DNA of 64,000 nucleotides from the NCBI GenBank assembly GCA_005502875.1, contig SCMV01000005.1, forward strand, positions 62,001 to 126,000. Reading direction: 5' to 3'. The notes below the pieces were generated by a model, which was not told the origin of the DNA, ran no database searches, and worked only from the letters and a program-made list of their open reading frames with translations. Source of the stretch: Comamonadaceae bacterium 2PF. Lineage in GTDB: Bacteria > Pseudomonadota > Gammaproteobacteria > Burkholderiales > Burkholderiaceae_C. This document shows positions 34,324-43,957 of this stretch, piece by piece (position 1 is the first letter of the stretch; each line of letters opens with the position of its first letter). A program made the position numbers and the translations under genes.

Positions 34324-34776
34324 GTGGGCAGAAAGAAAACACTGACTTGTAGACGATGGGACTGCGAAGAGGCTCCGTTCTTAGGTGGTTTATGCGAAGC
34401 TCATCATGAGGAAGACAGGCTGAAGCAACTCGCTCGTCGAGCCGCCATTGATGCCCTCAGCACATCTTGCATAGCCGGAAAACTTCCCGAAAAGCCTGGT
34501 CTGAAGGACGAGCTGCTCAGGGTGATTCGTTGGTGGGACAAGGCCTGCTTGGCGGTGAACGCCGGGCGCCAAGACAACGTTCTTCTAGATGAAACCCAGT
34601 ACGCGCCTGAGTGGTGCATCGCCATTGCCGATGCGATCATTCAGGAGGAAATGAATTTTCGCCAAGGGCTGGACGACGATGCGACTGTGGCCTTCCTCAA
34701 GAAAGACACATGGACACGCTTTGAACATCTAGAGGCGGGCTTCATGAGCAATGGTGTCAAACGACCGGGGCGTTGA
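34324..34776 (+). CDS. Small protein with N-terminal Cys/His zinc-finger-like site
   Basis: A 150-residue protein starting at a GTG (34324) with AAAGGTG 4 bp upstream. The N-terminal residues 9-30 hold CRRWDCEEAPFLGGLCEAHH, a compact C-x4-C-x9-C-x2-HH cluster able to bind zinc, then a helical domain (LKDELLRVIRWWDKACLAVN). The 3' end overlaps the convergent helicase gene by 48 bp. Function unknown. Confidence 0.55.
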   Translation: MGRKKTLTCRRWDCEEAPFLGGLCEAHHEEDRLKQLARRAAIDALSTSCIAGKLPEKPGLKDELLRVIRWWDKACLAVNAGRQDNVLLDETQYAPEWCIAIADAIIQEEMNFRQGLDDDATVAFLKKDTWTRFEHLEAGFMSNGVKRPGR

Positions 34777-37700
34777 TGGGGTTGGTCGGGCAGGCAGGTC
34801 TTCGGCCAATTGATCAAAATGGTTGAGTCCACCCCACTGCGAGGCATCCCCGATCACATACAGCCGATGCTTGGCGCGCGTGATGGCCACATTCAGCAGG
34901 TTGGGCTTGCCCGAAGCCCAGACACGCGCGCCTGACCCGGCTTGCCCAGGGGCCGTGCCCAGCACCAGGAACACGATTTCTGCTTCCTTGCCCTGGAAGG
35001 TGTGCACGGTTCCGCACTCGATCTGGCCCAACCCTGCATCCTTGATCCGCTTGATGCAGGCGTTCTTGATTTTGCGAAACGGCGAGATCACGAACACCTT
35101 GGCGGCCTTGTCCTTGCCCCCGGCCTTTCTGGCAGGTGTGAATGCTGGTTGCTGTTGAAGCTGGCGCAGGCAGTTCACCAGGACATGGAGTTCGTCTTCG
35201 ATGACCGGATGGGTGGCGCGGGTGGCGCGCACGTCCAGCCAGGCGCTGTCACCAAGCGCGCAGGTGAACTTCGTTTTCTCAGGCTGGCCCAGATCGTCCA
35301 CACGGCCATGCACCATCTGTTCGGCGTAGGCAATGCGGTTGGCCACGTTGAACATGGGATCGTCGCAGCGGCGGTGCGTGCGCAAGGGCATGCCCGTCCA
35401 GATGGGCTGAGCCTTCTCCGCATCGACGGCGCCGCTGGTGACTTGGGATGCGACCCAGGAGCCATGACGGGTGACACGGTCGGCCAGGGTCTGAACCGAT
35501 TCGTCATTGGGTGACCACATGGGGTCCACGGCGTGGCGGCGGCGGAACTCTTCGACCAGCATCAAGGGCACGGTGAACACGGGTTCGATCTGCAAGGGGT
35601 CGCCCACAAGCACCGCCCGCTGACTGCGCCAGATGGCACCGGCTGCTGATTGCGGGGTGGCTTGCCCCGCCTCATCGACCAGCAACCAACCCAGGCTGTC
35701 CTGGCCCATGCCAGCGAACAGGCGATCGAAGGACGCGAGGGTGGTCGAAACCACTGGCACGATGAAGAAGAAGGCGTCCCACAACAGGGGACGCTGCTCC
35801 AGGGGCAGCTTGTCTTTCAGCGAACCGGTGAGCATGCCGTTGACGGCGCGCAGGTTGCCGATGAACTTGCCTGCGTTGGCCAGCACCGTCAGTCGGTGCA
35901 GTTCCATGGCTTGCAGGAAGATGCGGGCCCGCAGTGCATCCAGCGCGGGGCTGACCGCCACCGACGCGCGATGGCGCTGATCGGCGGGCAGTTGCCAGAA
36001 ACTGGCATCGGGGAAGTGCCGGGCACCGGTGTCGTGTCCGGCTTTCAGCGCACGTTGGTGGCCTTGCAGTTCGCGTTCGGAACCCTGTAGTGTCAAGACC
36101 TGGGTGCGGTGCGCCTCGCGCTGTTGCTCAAGCCGTGCCTCGGCCATGGCGCCATCCTGGGCCAGTTGGGCCAGCGCTTCGGCGGCGTGGGCCAAGGCCA
36201 GTGTGGGCTCGACCAGCGTGGCGCGCAGCGCCTTCATGCGTTCGGTGTCCTGCCCAAACAAAGCGCACAGCTTGTCCCACAGTTTGGGCAGGCATTGCGA
36301 ACGCGCCTGGTCGAGCGTGGCCCGGCGGGAATCGACCAAGGCATGCTGGATGGCCTTCTTGTCCTGAAGCTGTGTGAGGTGGCGGCTGGCTTGGTCGATG
36401 GCTTCGGCCATGGCCTGCACGGCATCACGCTGGGCATTGACCCGCTGTTGGCAGGCATCGATCCGCTGAGCCGCCTTTTCAGCCTGAAGCAAGACGCCAC
36501 GGCAGGCATCGAAGTCACCCAGCAGCGCCAGGAAGGACTTCTTGGCCGCATGCCATTCGCCCTGATAGCGTGTGTAGTCGTTGCTGGCCGCTTCCAGCAG
36601 TTGTTTGATCGACGGTGGCAATGGATCGGCGGGCGCAGGCGTGGTGGTTTGATCGGTCGCGCTTGGGGCATCGCCTTCTTGCGCGTGGCCGGGCGATGGC
36701 GTTTCGGTGTTGGGTGCCTGACGCGCTTCGTCCCGAAAAAATCCCCGGGCGAACGAGCGGCGGTTGCCTGCATTGCCCAACGCGGCAGCCACCAGGCCCC
36801 AGCAGTCGATGGGTTGCTTGTCGTCGTCCACCACCTTCTGGGCCGCGAACACCTCTCGGATCACCTCGTCAAAGTAGGTGGCCGAGGCAAAGTCGCGGTG
36901 CACCTTCTCGCGTGCAGGCAGCTCCTGCGTGATGTTCTTGACCGCGTTGTTGTTGGTGCTGGTCACAACGATGGACGAGCCGCCCACCACCTTGGCCTTG
37001 AGGGGGAAGAAATTCCTGCCCGCCACGCTCACGCTGTCTTCGAACAGCTCGATGGGGCGGCTGAGCGCGGCGATCTTGCGTGCGCGCTCGGTGATCACCT
37101 CGGCGATCACGTCGCACAGCAAGGTGGTCTTGCCCGTGCCTGGTGGGCCGTTGATGCCCAGCGTGCCGCCATCGCGTCCCAAGGTGCTGAGCACCTGGGC
37201 CACCGCGGCCTGCTGAGCCAGCACCAGCGGGGCCTCTGGTGAGGCTGGCCAACGAGCGCTGGGCAAGCGGGCCACGCTCACCAGTTCACCCATGGCCGCG
37301 TGGTCGTTCAGGATGTCGATGCGTTGTTCGGGTGCTACGGGCGCGCCCAGAAAAGTGCTCAGGGCTTTGCCAAAAGGCTTGTTCTTGCCCCCCTGAGTGA
37401 TCAGGCGGTTGAGGTCATCCAGGTAGAAGGAGTTCAGGTAGTCGATGGCGGCGTTGAGGCTGTCGTCGAGGAAACGGCGCTTGACCCGTGACACCCGAAC
37501 CACCACACGCCAGTCCAGACCAGCCGCATCGGCCCCTGGGCCCAGCAGCTTGCACACGGCGCGCAACTCTTCGTCCAGATCGCCCCAGGTCAAGGGGTTT
37601 GGCGCTGGTGGGGTGTCCGGCTGGCCGGTGGGCGGCGTTTGCTGCGCGTCGGTGGCGACGGGCCGAAGGTGGTGGCGTCGTTGACCGAACTCGTCCGTGG

Positions 37701-38142
37701 CACGTGCCAGTCGGGCGTTGATGTTCTCCAGCGGCTCCGAGTGCCACAGGGCATCGACCCCGTGGGCAAAGCTGGCAGGCAGGTAGCTGTCGAGCTTGGG
37801 GTGGCCATCTTCGTTGGCGACGAAGGCAGCAAGCCAGCCGTTTCCGGTTGCGCGCTGGCGTTCGCGCTCACTGAGGTCTTCCTCGGGGAACACCGATTGC
37901 AGCATCAACCGGGAGAGGTCCTCCGTGTCGGCCACGCCCACATAGACGATATGGACGTAGCCATGCTCTTGTGTTGGCTGAAAGTGAGGGTGTTGCCAAG
38001 GCAGGACATCGCCGCGTCTGAGCGTGACGATCTTGACTTGGTCGCTGCTGTCCTTGGCCGATGGTGCGGTCGGGATGTTGAAGACTTCCAGGTCACGCCA
38101 GAAGCGCAGGACAGAAAGCGGAGCGGTAGCCGATGCGTTCAA
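34729..38142 (-). CDS. Superfamily 1 (UPF1/DNA2-type) helicase
   Basis: A 1137-residue helicase. The start is a TTG (38142) with GAGG 7 bp upstream. Walker A GPPGTGKTT is near residues 331-339, split by a long coiled-coil insertion (about 560-720), with Walker B LLVDEAGQA near 816-824, GDPLQIEPV (motif III) near 842-850, VHTFQGKEAEIV (motif V) near 1045 and NVAITRAKHRLYVIGD (motif VI) near 1075-1090. The N-terminal 300 residues are unrecognised. Such helicases recur in defence loci. It follows on the same strand a 1099-residue protein after 198 bp; the pair is treated below as a candidate system. Confidence 0.86.
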   Translation of the reverse strand: MNASATAPLSVLRFWRDLEVFNIPTAPSAKDSSDQVKIVTLRRGDVLPWQHPHFQPTQEHGYVHIVYVGVADTEDLSRLMLQSVFPEEDLSERERQRATGNGWLAAFVANEDGHPKLDSYLPASFAHGVDALWHSEPLENINARLARATDEFGQRRHHLRPVATDAQQTPPTGQPDTPPAPNPLTWGDLDEELRAVCKLLGPGADAAGLDWRVVVRVSRVKRRFLDDSLNAAIDYLNSFYLDDLNRLITQGGKNKPFGKALSTFLGAPVAPEQRIDILNDHAAMGELVSVARLPSARWPASPEAPLVLAQQAAVAQVLSTLGRDGGTLGINGPPGTGKTTLLCDVIAEVITERARKIAALSRPIELFEDSVSVAGRNFFPLKAKVVGGSSIVVTSTNNNAVKNITQELPAREKVHRDFASATYFDEVIREVFAAQKVVDDDKQPIDCWGLVAAALGNAGNRRSFARGFFRDEARQAPNTETPSPGHAQEGDAPSATDQTTTPAPADPLPPSIKQLLEAASNDYTRYQGEWHAAKKSFLALLGDFDACRGVLLQAEKAAQRIDACQQRVNAQRDAVQAMAEAIDQASRHLTQLQDKKAIQHALVDSRRATLDQARSQCLPKLWDKLCALFGQDTERMKALRATLVEPTLALAHAAEALAQLAQDGAMAEARLEQQREAHRTQVLTLQGSERELQGHQRALKAGHDTGARHFPDASFWQLPADQRHRASVAVSPALDALRARIFLQAMELHRLTVLANAGKFIGNLRAVNGMLTGSLKDKLPLEQRPLLWDAFFFIVPVVSTTLASFDRLFAGMGQDSLGWLLVDEAGQATPQSAAGAIWRSQRAVLVGDPLQIEPVFTVPLMLVEEFRRRHAVDPMWSPNDESVQTLADRVTRHGSWVASQVTSGAVDAEKAQPIWTGMPLRTHRRCDDPMFNVANRIAYAEQMVHGRVDDLGQPEKTKFTCALGDSAWLDVRATRATHPVIEDELHVLVNCLRQLQQQPAFTPARKAGGKDKAAKVFVISPFRKIKNACIKRIKDAGLGQIECGTVHTFQGKEAEIVFLVLGTAPGQAGSGARVWASGKPNLLNVAITRAKHRLYVIGDASQWGGLNHFDQLAEDLPARPTPSTPRSFDTIAHEARL

Positions 38143-38340
38143 CGAAGGACCTCGTCGGTGAATATCGGCGCGTACTTACAGCGTGTCCTGACCGATCAAG
38201 GGTGGGTGATCTGCCCGCGTGGCAACCAGACCGAAACAATGGAAATGGTACAGCGCTTCGACTTGGGCCTGCAGTCTCATGTCACTGGTTGGTCAATCCG
38301 TGCGTGAGGCCAAATCGGTGGCTGAACAGGTTTAAGAGCG

Positions 38341-41300
38341 CTACTGATGGCGCTTTCGTGCTTCAAGCGCTCTGACGATGGGCGGGTCCGAGATGCCATC
38401 GGGAATGAATGGATCGTCAATGCCGCCGAGCGCCACCATGAGCGGGGAGCCCGCTTCGATCTGCCACGCTGGCATCACAGCCATATGTTGCAGCTCAATG
38501 CCCAAGGCGACATCTGTCTCGCTGGGGAGAAGTTTCCCATCTGGCCCCAGGGTGCCTGGCTGCAAAACAAATTTGGCTGTTCTGGCATAGATGGACATGA
38601 AGGTCTGCAGGTTCGCGTCGGAGGATGGCGTCATGTCCTGCATGCGATTGACCATCGCAAACCTCTGTCCTGATCCGACGTGAGCTTTGACGTAGGACTC
38701 ATTCACGCCGATGACCATGCGGTAGCGCGCTGGATGGGCACGGCTGATGCCGGTGACGATCGTCACACTGATCCAGTTCTGGCTATCGACAGGTCCCGTC
38801 CGCTTGTGCCATCCCCGGAAAATCTTGCGGCCTTGTTCCAGGTCTTCATAGATGAGAAGCAGCCTGGGCAGATGCGACAGGGTGGGCATCATCGCAAACG
38901 CCACACCATTCCAACGAGCCTTGTCCCATACAGGGATGTTGATTGGTGACATCACCAGGAGATCACGGTGCTTCAAACCGTCAACGCCAAATGCTGGCGC
39001 GTTGGAGAGGACTGGCGATGGCTGATTCGGTGCGGAGGCACTTGGCGCGGTCGTCAAATCTAGATCGGTGGGGCACCAAGGTGAGGGCCTGGTGTATGGG
39101 AAATGCTCAGCCCCTGCCTCAGCGTTCCAGTGCAAGGCTCTGCCCTTGGGCTCATCGCCGAGTATGTTGCTCGTGGCCACAATCGCCTGTGCACAAAGCA
39201 TGGCACGGTCTTGCGCACGATGCTTGGCAAACAACTCTTCGATGTGCGACATGTGCGCCCCGAGTTGCAACTCGGCCGCCACATGGGCAAAGAAGAGGTT
39301 GACGGCATCCCTGAATTCATCGCCATGGATCAGGTCAGAGGCTTTGCCGACAGGATGCGAGACGATGATCTTGGTTTCCCCGCAATCATCTTCGGGGAAC
39401 CGCAGACTGAAGGGGGCCTTGGCCTGTTCAGCCTGTCGCACCTCAATGATCAGTTCTGCACGCGGCGAGATCCAGTTTTCGATTTGCAAAGCCGTGGAGA
39501 AAAATGACTCCAAAAATGCAATCAGACCTTCCGTAAGAAGGGCCGTACTCATGGGGCCACGTGCAATGAATGTGACCTTGCAGCCCAGCACGACAGTCAC
39601 AAACTCTTTGGCCGCGTCCGCATGCCACTGCGCGGTGGTTGGAAGATCCTCAGCAGCTGGTTGTTGAATCCAGCGCGAGAACATGTCCTGCAGGTCATCG
39701 TCCTGCGTTTCGTACTCCTGCCTGACTCTGTCCTCATGCCCCAGCATGAAAAGCGCGGCACACCTGGACATCACCAATCCAAGCCGCTCCAGTTCATCCG
39801 GGATCCGCTCCAAGTGCGGCCAGTCCGATGCCTGGGTCCGCAGGATCAAGATGCCCAGGACGCGATCCATGGCCTCCAGTTCTTCGTCCAGTTCGGCTGC
39901 GGCTTCGGGCGCCTGGTTCACAACCTGTTTCAGCCTGTGGAGCCATTCGATCCAGCACAAGGCATATGGAACCCGTCCCAACTGAAGCTCCAGCCAGATC
40001 AGGCGACGCATCAGCGGGAGTGCGCGGTCATCGACTTCTCCCACTTTCACAAACGCGTACATGCGACGGTCCAGCGCCGCAACCAGGTTGGCCCGTGCAG
40101 CCCAGAGCAGGCCAGCCGCCTCATAGGCCAGGCCTGTGCCAGCGAGCGCTGCCACGAATTTGTCCTTGAGCTCATCTTGTGCCAGCAGGATCTGTGCTTT
40201 GGCAAATTGGTCGATGGCGTCGTAGGTTTTACCTGCGGCCAACTTTTGTTGTCCGCGTTCGAGCCGTAATTCGCCTTCTGATCCTTGCCCATGTCGTAGG
40301 CTTTGCAGGCTAATCACGGCTTCCGAGAGGGCGTCATACGCCGGGTCATCGCCAAACAGCATGGCCATTTCTCGGACCAACCTGATCACCGGAGCGGTGG
40401 GAAACTCTACGTGATTTTTGGCTTCGTCCAGCAGAGACTGCATCGCAGGAAGGATCACTGACAACTGCTCGCGGTGCTGCGCAGCCGAGGTCAAATCCAT
40501 CAACAGGGCCTGAGTACGTGCCCAGAGCGAGTTGGTTGCTCGTGTGTGATCATCAATGTGCCGTTGCAAGGCTACGCGCAGTGCGGATGTGCGTTGTCCC
40601 CATCCGTTGTCAGCATGTTCGCCTCGGGCGATACGACCCGCAAATGCCGCGAGCCATAAATTCACCAGATCTTCCAACTCCCAGATCCACTCTGCGCCCA
40701 GAGCTGGATGGGCGAGCTGGTCATAGATCCTCACCGCCTCATCCAGATCATCGAACCACCAGATAGCGGTCCAGGCTCGCTGGTACCAGATTTGCTGAAG
40801 CTGCCGCGCGGCATTGACCTTTCTCGCCACGCGTTCAGCACGATCAAAACGGCCATCAATTTCGGTTCGTGCGCGCTCTAGGCCGCGTGCAAGCAGCGCA
40901 GACCTCAGACAATCGTCGATGAGTTGAAGTTGCGCAGGCAGATCAGGTGCGGCCCCTTCGATTCTGGCATCCAGCACGTCCAGGTCACGAAGTCGTTCTG
41001 AATCGTGCGGGCCATGCGCGCGCTTTGTCTCGCGCCGCAGGTCAAGGTGCAGGGTCTCGGCAACCAAGTCCCATCTCCTGCCGGAACTGACCCGCTCGAT
41101 GATCCATGATCGATCAAGCAGCCTCACATCGCGGCCGTACTTTTGGCTCAGATCATCTTCAATCGAAGCGCGATCCTTGTCGCGAATTGCTTGGTTCGAG
41201 ATGAAGTAGATGACAGTGTAGGGACGTCCCGTGTCGATGATTTTCTGGACGTCGCTTTGGACCTTGGGCTTCCATGCCTTTTTTGCGCTGATGGCAAATG

Positions 41301-41640
41301 CCCATCGCTCGGTGCCAGCCCGTTGTGCTTCCGCCTCGTACCAACGCTCCGATATGGCCTCGGATACTGGGTAAGTCTCTGTGTCCACTTTGCTGTCGCC
41401 ACCACCAGTGGGTCCCGTTTGGGGCAGCAGGTTTGGGCACAGCTCCTTTTCTGCCAGCGCTCGCGCGAAGGTTTCGAATGCAGCCTCTTGCTTGCGTTGG
41501 GTCAATGAGTCCAGGTGGTACTCAAACTGTTGACGGTCCATCGAGCCTTCTTCCGTGACCAATGTGTCCGAAAAAAGCTCAGGGCGCCTTGCCCTCATGA
41601 AATCGCTATAGCTGACCTGTTTCTGCTCGCTTCTCGTCAT
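38341..41640 (-). CDS. Large protein with N-terminal nuclease-like domain and helical-repeat body
   Basis: A 1099-residue protein; ATG 41640 (MTRSEQKQVSYSDFMRAR) has GGA before it, while an upstream in-frame start at 41709 gives a poor extension. Residues 60-170 look like a restriction-endonuclease fold: GGGDSKVD (79-86), a hydrophobic strand ending SAKKAW (118-123, K in the ExK place, S in the acidic place) and YTVIYFISNQ. The middle (about 180-700) is all-helical and repeat-like (TPR-type). The C-terminus is mixed alpha/beta and unknown. It is first in a unit with the SF1 helicase. No family recognised. Confidence 0.65.
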   Translation of the reverse strand: MTRSEQKQVSYSDFMRARRPELFSDTLVTEEGSMDRQQFEYHLDSLTQRKQEAAFETFARALAEKELCPNLLPQTGPTGGGDSKVDTETYPVSEAISERWYEAEAQRAGTERWAFAISAKKAWKPKVQSDVQKIIDTGRPYTVIYFISNQAIRDKDRASIEDDLSQKYGRDVRLLDRSWIIERVSSGRRWDLVAETLHLDLRRETKRAHGPHDSERLRDLDVLDARIEGAAPDLPAQLQLIDDCLRSALLARGLERARTEIDGRFDRAERVARKVNAARQLQQIWYQRAWTAIWWFDDLDEAVRIYDQLAHPALGAEWIWELEDLVNLWLAAFAGRIARGEHADNGWGQRTSALRVALQRHIDDHTRATNSLWARTQALLMDLTSAAQHREQLSVILPAMQSLLDEAKNHVEFPTAPVIRLVREMAMLFGDDPAYDALSEAVISLQSLRHGQGSEGELRLERGQQKLAAGKTYDAIDQFAKAQILLAQDELKDKFVAALAGTGLAYEAAGLLWAARANLVAALDRRMYAFVKVGEVDDRALPLMRRLIWLELQLGRVPYALCWIEWLHRLKQVVNQAPEAAAELDEELEAMDRVLGILILRTQASDWPHLERIPDELERLGLVMSRCAALFMLGHEDRVRQEYETQDDDLQDMFSRWIQQPAAEDLPTTAQWHADAAKEFVTVVLGCKVTFIARGPMSTALLTEGLIAFLESFFSTALQIENWISPRAELIIEVRQAEQAKAPFSLRFPEDDCGETKIIVSHPVGKASDLIHGDEFRDAVNLFFAHVAAELQLGAHMSHIEELFAKHRAQDRAMLCAQAIVATSNILGDEPKGRALHWNAEAGAEHFPYTRPSPWCPTDLDLTTAPSASAPNQPSPVLSNAPAFGVDGLKHRDLLVMSPINIPVWDKARWNGVAFAMMPTLSHLPRLLLIYEDLEQGRKIFRGWHKRTGPVDSQNWISVTIVTGISRAHPARYRMVIGVNESYVKAHVGSGQRFAMVNRMQDMTPSSDANLQTFMSIYARTAKFVLQPGTLGPDGKLLPSETDVALGIELQHMAVMPAWQIEAGSPLMVALGGIDDPFIPDGISDPPIVRALEARKRHQ

Positions 41641-41844
41641 GCCATTTCCATTCGACCGCCTGAGTACGCCTTGTTTATAACGCTCATTTTGGGGTTGATC
41701 GCGACGCACGGTCGGTTTGAGTATTCAACTTGGCTTGCCAATGAAATGGCTGGCAGTGCGCGGCCTTGATTTCAAGTGACCGGATGAGATTCTGAATGCA
41801 TGGACACGCACAAGGCATGTCCCTCAACCGTGCAGGAGCCCCCC

Positions 41845-43896
41845 ATGAAATTCACCAAGGCAGAAATCGATGCCCTGATTGCGGCATCCCCTCGTACCAC
41901 AGCCCCGCTTAACAAACTGGTGCTGTCGGCAGACCATCAGGTGCGCTCAGGCGGCAGCACCAGCAAGATGAGCATCGCCGAGTTGGCCGCGTCCATCCTG
42001 GACTGCGGTGTGTTGCAGAATCTGATCGTCGTCAAGGGCCCGCGTGGCCTGTTTGAAGTGTGCGCCGGTGGCCGTCGCCTGGAGTCGCTGAACCTGCTCA
42101 TGGGCAACGGCGACATCCCCGACAACTACCCCGTGCCCATCCTCATCGTGCCCGCCGACAAGGCGCTGATGGCCAGCCTGTCCGAGAACATCTTCCATGT
42201 ACCCATGCATGCCGCCGACGAGTACCTGGCTTTCTCGCGCCTGTTGGGCGAGGGCAAATCCGTCGAGACGGTGGCTGCGGCCTTTGGTGTCACGCCCCTG
42301 GTGGTCAAGCGCCGCATGAAGCTGGCAAGCGTGTCGCCCAAGCTGATGGACGAGTTCAGGGCGGATGACATCAGCCTGGAATGCCTGATGGTGCTGGCGT
42401 CGGTCGATGACCACGAGAAGCAGGAACAAGCCTGGGCTGGCTTGCCCCAATGGAACCGCCGCCCCGACTACTTGCGTCAGTTGCTGACGCAGGGCGACAT
42501 CGAGTCCGACCGTGACCCGGTGGCGAAGTACGTGACGCTCAAGGCATACGAGAAGGCCGGTGGGGCCACGCGCCGTGACCTGTTCAGCGACGACGACAAG
42601 AAGGCTTACTTGCTGGACGCGCCATTGCTGGAACGTCTGGCCATGGAGAAGCTCAACAAGAAGGCCAAGCAGGTGCGTGCCGAGGGCTGGAAATGGGTGG
42701 ATGTGCGGGTGCGCTATGAACGTGACGAGTACACCGGCCACGTCGAGTTGCGCAAAGTGCGGCGCGAACCCACCGAGCACGAGGCCACTGCGCTGGCGGA
42801 ACTGGAGGCCGCGATGCAGGCCGTTCAACAGCGTCTGGATGCGCTGGAAGACATGGACGACGATGACGCCGATCAGGGTGATGGCGCGGTGTACCAGGAG
42901 CTTGAAAGCGAGCAAGCAGCCTTGCAATTGCGGCTCAAGGCCATCGACGATGAACTGAGCGTGTGGCCCGCCGACCTGATGGCGCAGGCCGGGTGCGTGG
43001 TCCACGTAGGGCACAACGGCACGGCCACGGTGAAATGTGGCCTGATCCGCCCGGAGGACCGCAGTGCCGTGGCCCATGTCCTGACACAGGGCGCAGGGCA
43101 GGCAGGCGAGGGCGGTGCGCAAGGGGACATGCTGTCCGGCCCACTGGCCAAGGTTCGCCCGGTTCACTCCGACAAGCTGATGCGCCGCCTGACGGCACAC
43201 CGGGTCGCCGCCGTGCAGGCCGAATTGATTGCGCGCCCGGACGTGGCCTTGGTCGCGCTCACGGCTCAGTTAGCCCAGAAGCTGTTCCTGAGCCGCGACT
43301 ACCGCTACCACCAGCACCCACAGGTGCTGGATGTCTCGGTCACGGACAGCCAGTCTGCACTGCAGTCCGCAGCCGATGACATCGAGGCCAGCCCGGCATG
43401 GCTGCGCATGGAGGCTGAGCGCAGTGCCTGGGCGCAGAAGCTGCCGCAAGATCTGGATACCGTGTTCCCCTGGTTGCTGGCACAAGATCAAGCTACGGTG
43501 CTCCAACTGCTGACCGTGGTGGTTGCCTGTTCAGTCACTGGCATTCAGGGCGTGGAGTCACCCACCCAACGCACTGACACGCTGGCACAGGCTTTGGGTC
43601 TGGATATGCGCCGCTGGTGGACAGCCAATGGTCCTTCCTACCTGAACCATGTGTCCAAGAGCCGCGTGGTGGACGTGGTCACCGAGGCGGTGGACATCAA
43701 CGCGGCAGCGCCGCTGGCCGGTATGAAGAAGGATGCCGCCGTGGTGGCCGCTGAGTTGGCCTTGGCGGGCTCCGGTTGGTTGCCTCCATGCTTGAGGGGC
43801 CAAGCTGCCTCGGTTGCGACAACAGGCGAAGTTGGGACGGCCAGCCTGGACGATTCCCAGTCTGAGGCCGATGAACTCGCGGAGTCAGCGGCCTGA
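41845..43896 (+). CDS. parB: ParB-family partition protein, large form
   Basis: A 683-residue protein starting MKFTKAEIDALIAASPRTTA with CAGGAG 6 bp before the ATG. The N-terminal ParB domain (about 25-125) includes AGGRRLESL and SLSENIFH, followed by a helix-turn-helix (SVETVAAAFGVTPLVVKRRM). The C-terminal 450 residues are the extended part seen in ParB proteins of ICEs and large plasmids; acidic run MDDDDADQGDG near 350. Its role would be binding a centromere or DNA of the element. There is no ParA in the window. It converges with a tyrosine recombinase. Confidence 0.85.
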   Translation: MKFTKAEIDALIAASPRTTAPLNKLVLSADHQVRSGGSTSKMSIAELAASILDCGVLQNLIVVKGPRGLFEVCAGGRRLESLNLLMGNGDIPDNYPVPILIVPADKALMASLSENIFHVPMHAADEYLAFSRLLGEGKSVETVAAAFGVTPLVVKRRMKLASVSPKLMDEFRADDISLECLMVLASVDDHEKQEQAWAGLPQWNRRPDYLRQLLTQGDIESDRDPVAKYVTLKAYEKAGGATRRDLFSDDDKKAYLLDAPLLERLAMEKLNKKAKQVRAEGWKWVDVRVRYERDEYTGHVELRKVRREPTEHEATALAELEAAMQAVQQRLDALEDMDDDDADQGDGAVYQELESEQAALQLRLKAIDDELSVWPADLMAQAGCVVHVGHNGTATVKCGLIRPEDRSAVAHVLTQGAGQAGEGGAQGDMLSGPLAKVRPVHSDKLMRRLTAHRVAAVQAELIARPDVALVALTAQLAQKLFLSRDYRYHQHPQVLDVSVTDSQSALQSAADDIEASPAWLRMEAERSAWAQKLPQDLDTVFPWLLAQDQATVLQLLTVVVACSVTGIQGVESPTQRTDTLAQALGLDMRRWWTANGPSYLNHVSKSRVVDVVTEAVDINAAAPLAGMKKDAAVVAAELALAGSGWLPPCLRGQAASVATTGEVGTASLDDSQSEADELAESAA

Positions 43897-43922
43897 GGCT
43901 CACAGAGCTTTTCCAACCAACC

Positions 43923-43947
43923 CGGCGCAGGCAAGGGCACTGCGCCG
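43923..43947. terminator. Hairpin between convergent parB and recombinase genes
   Basis: CGGCGCAG (43923-43930) and CTGCGCCG (43940-43947) make a perfect 8-bp stem with a 9-nt loop in the 61-bp gap between two convergent genes. There is no T-run on either side (GTTTGT at best), so it may be a weak bidirectional terminator. Confidence 0.5.
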
Positions 43948-43957
43948 TTGGCGTTTG

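Noticed and set aside
38337-38354. Hairpin after the 1099-aa protein gene
   Set aside because: AGCGC/GCGCT has only 5 bp and no T-run, and a terminator here would cut off the helicase; not called.
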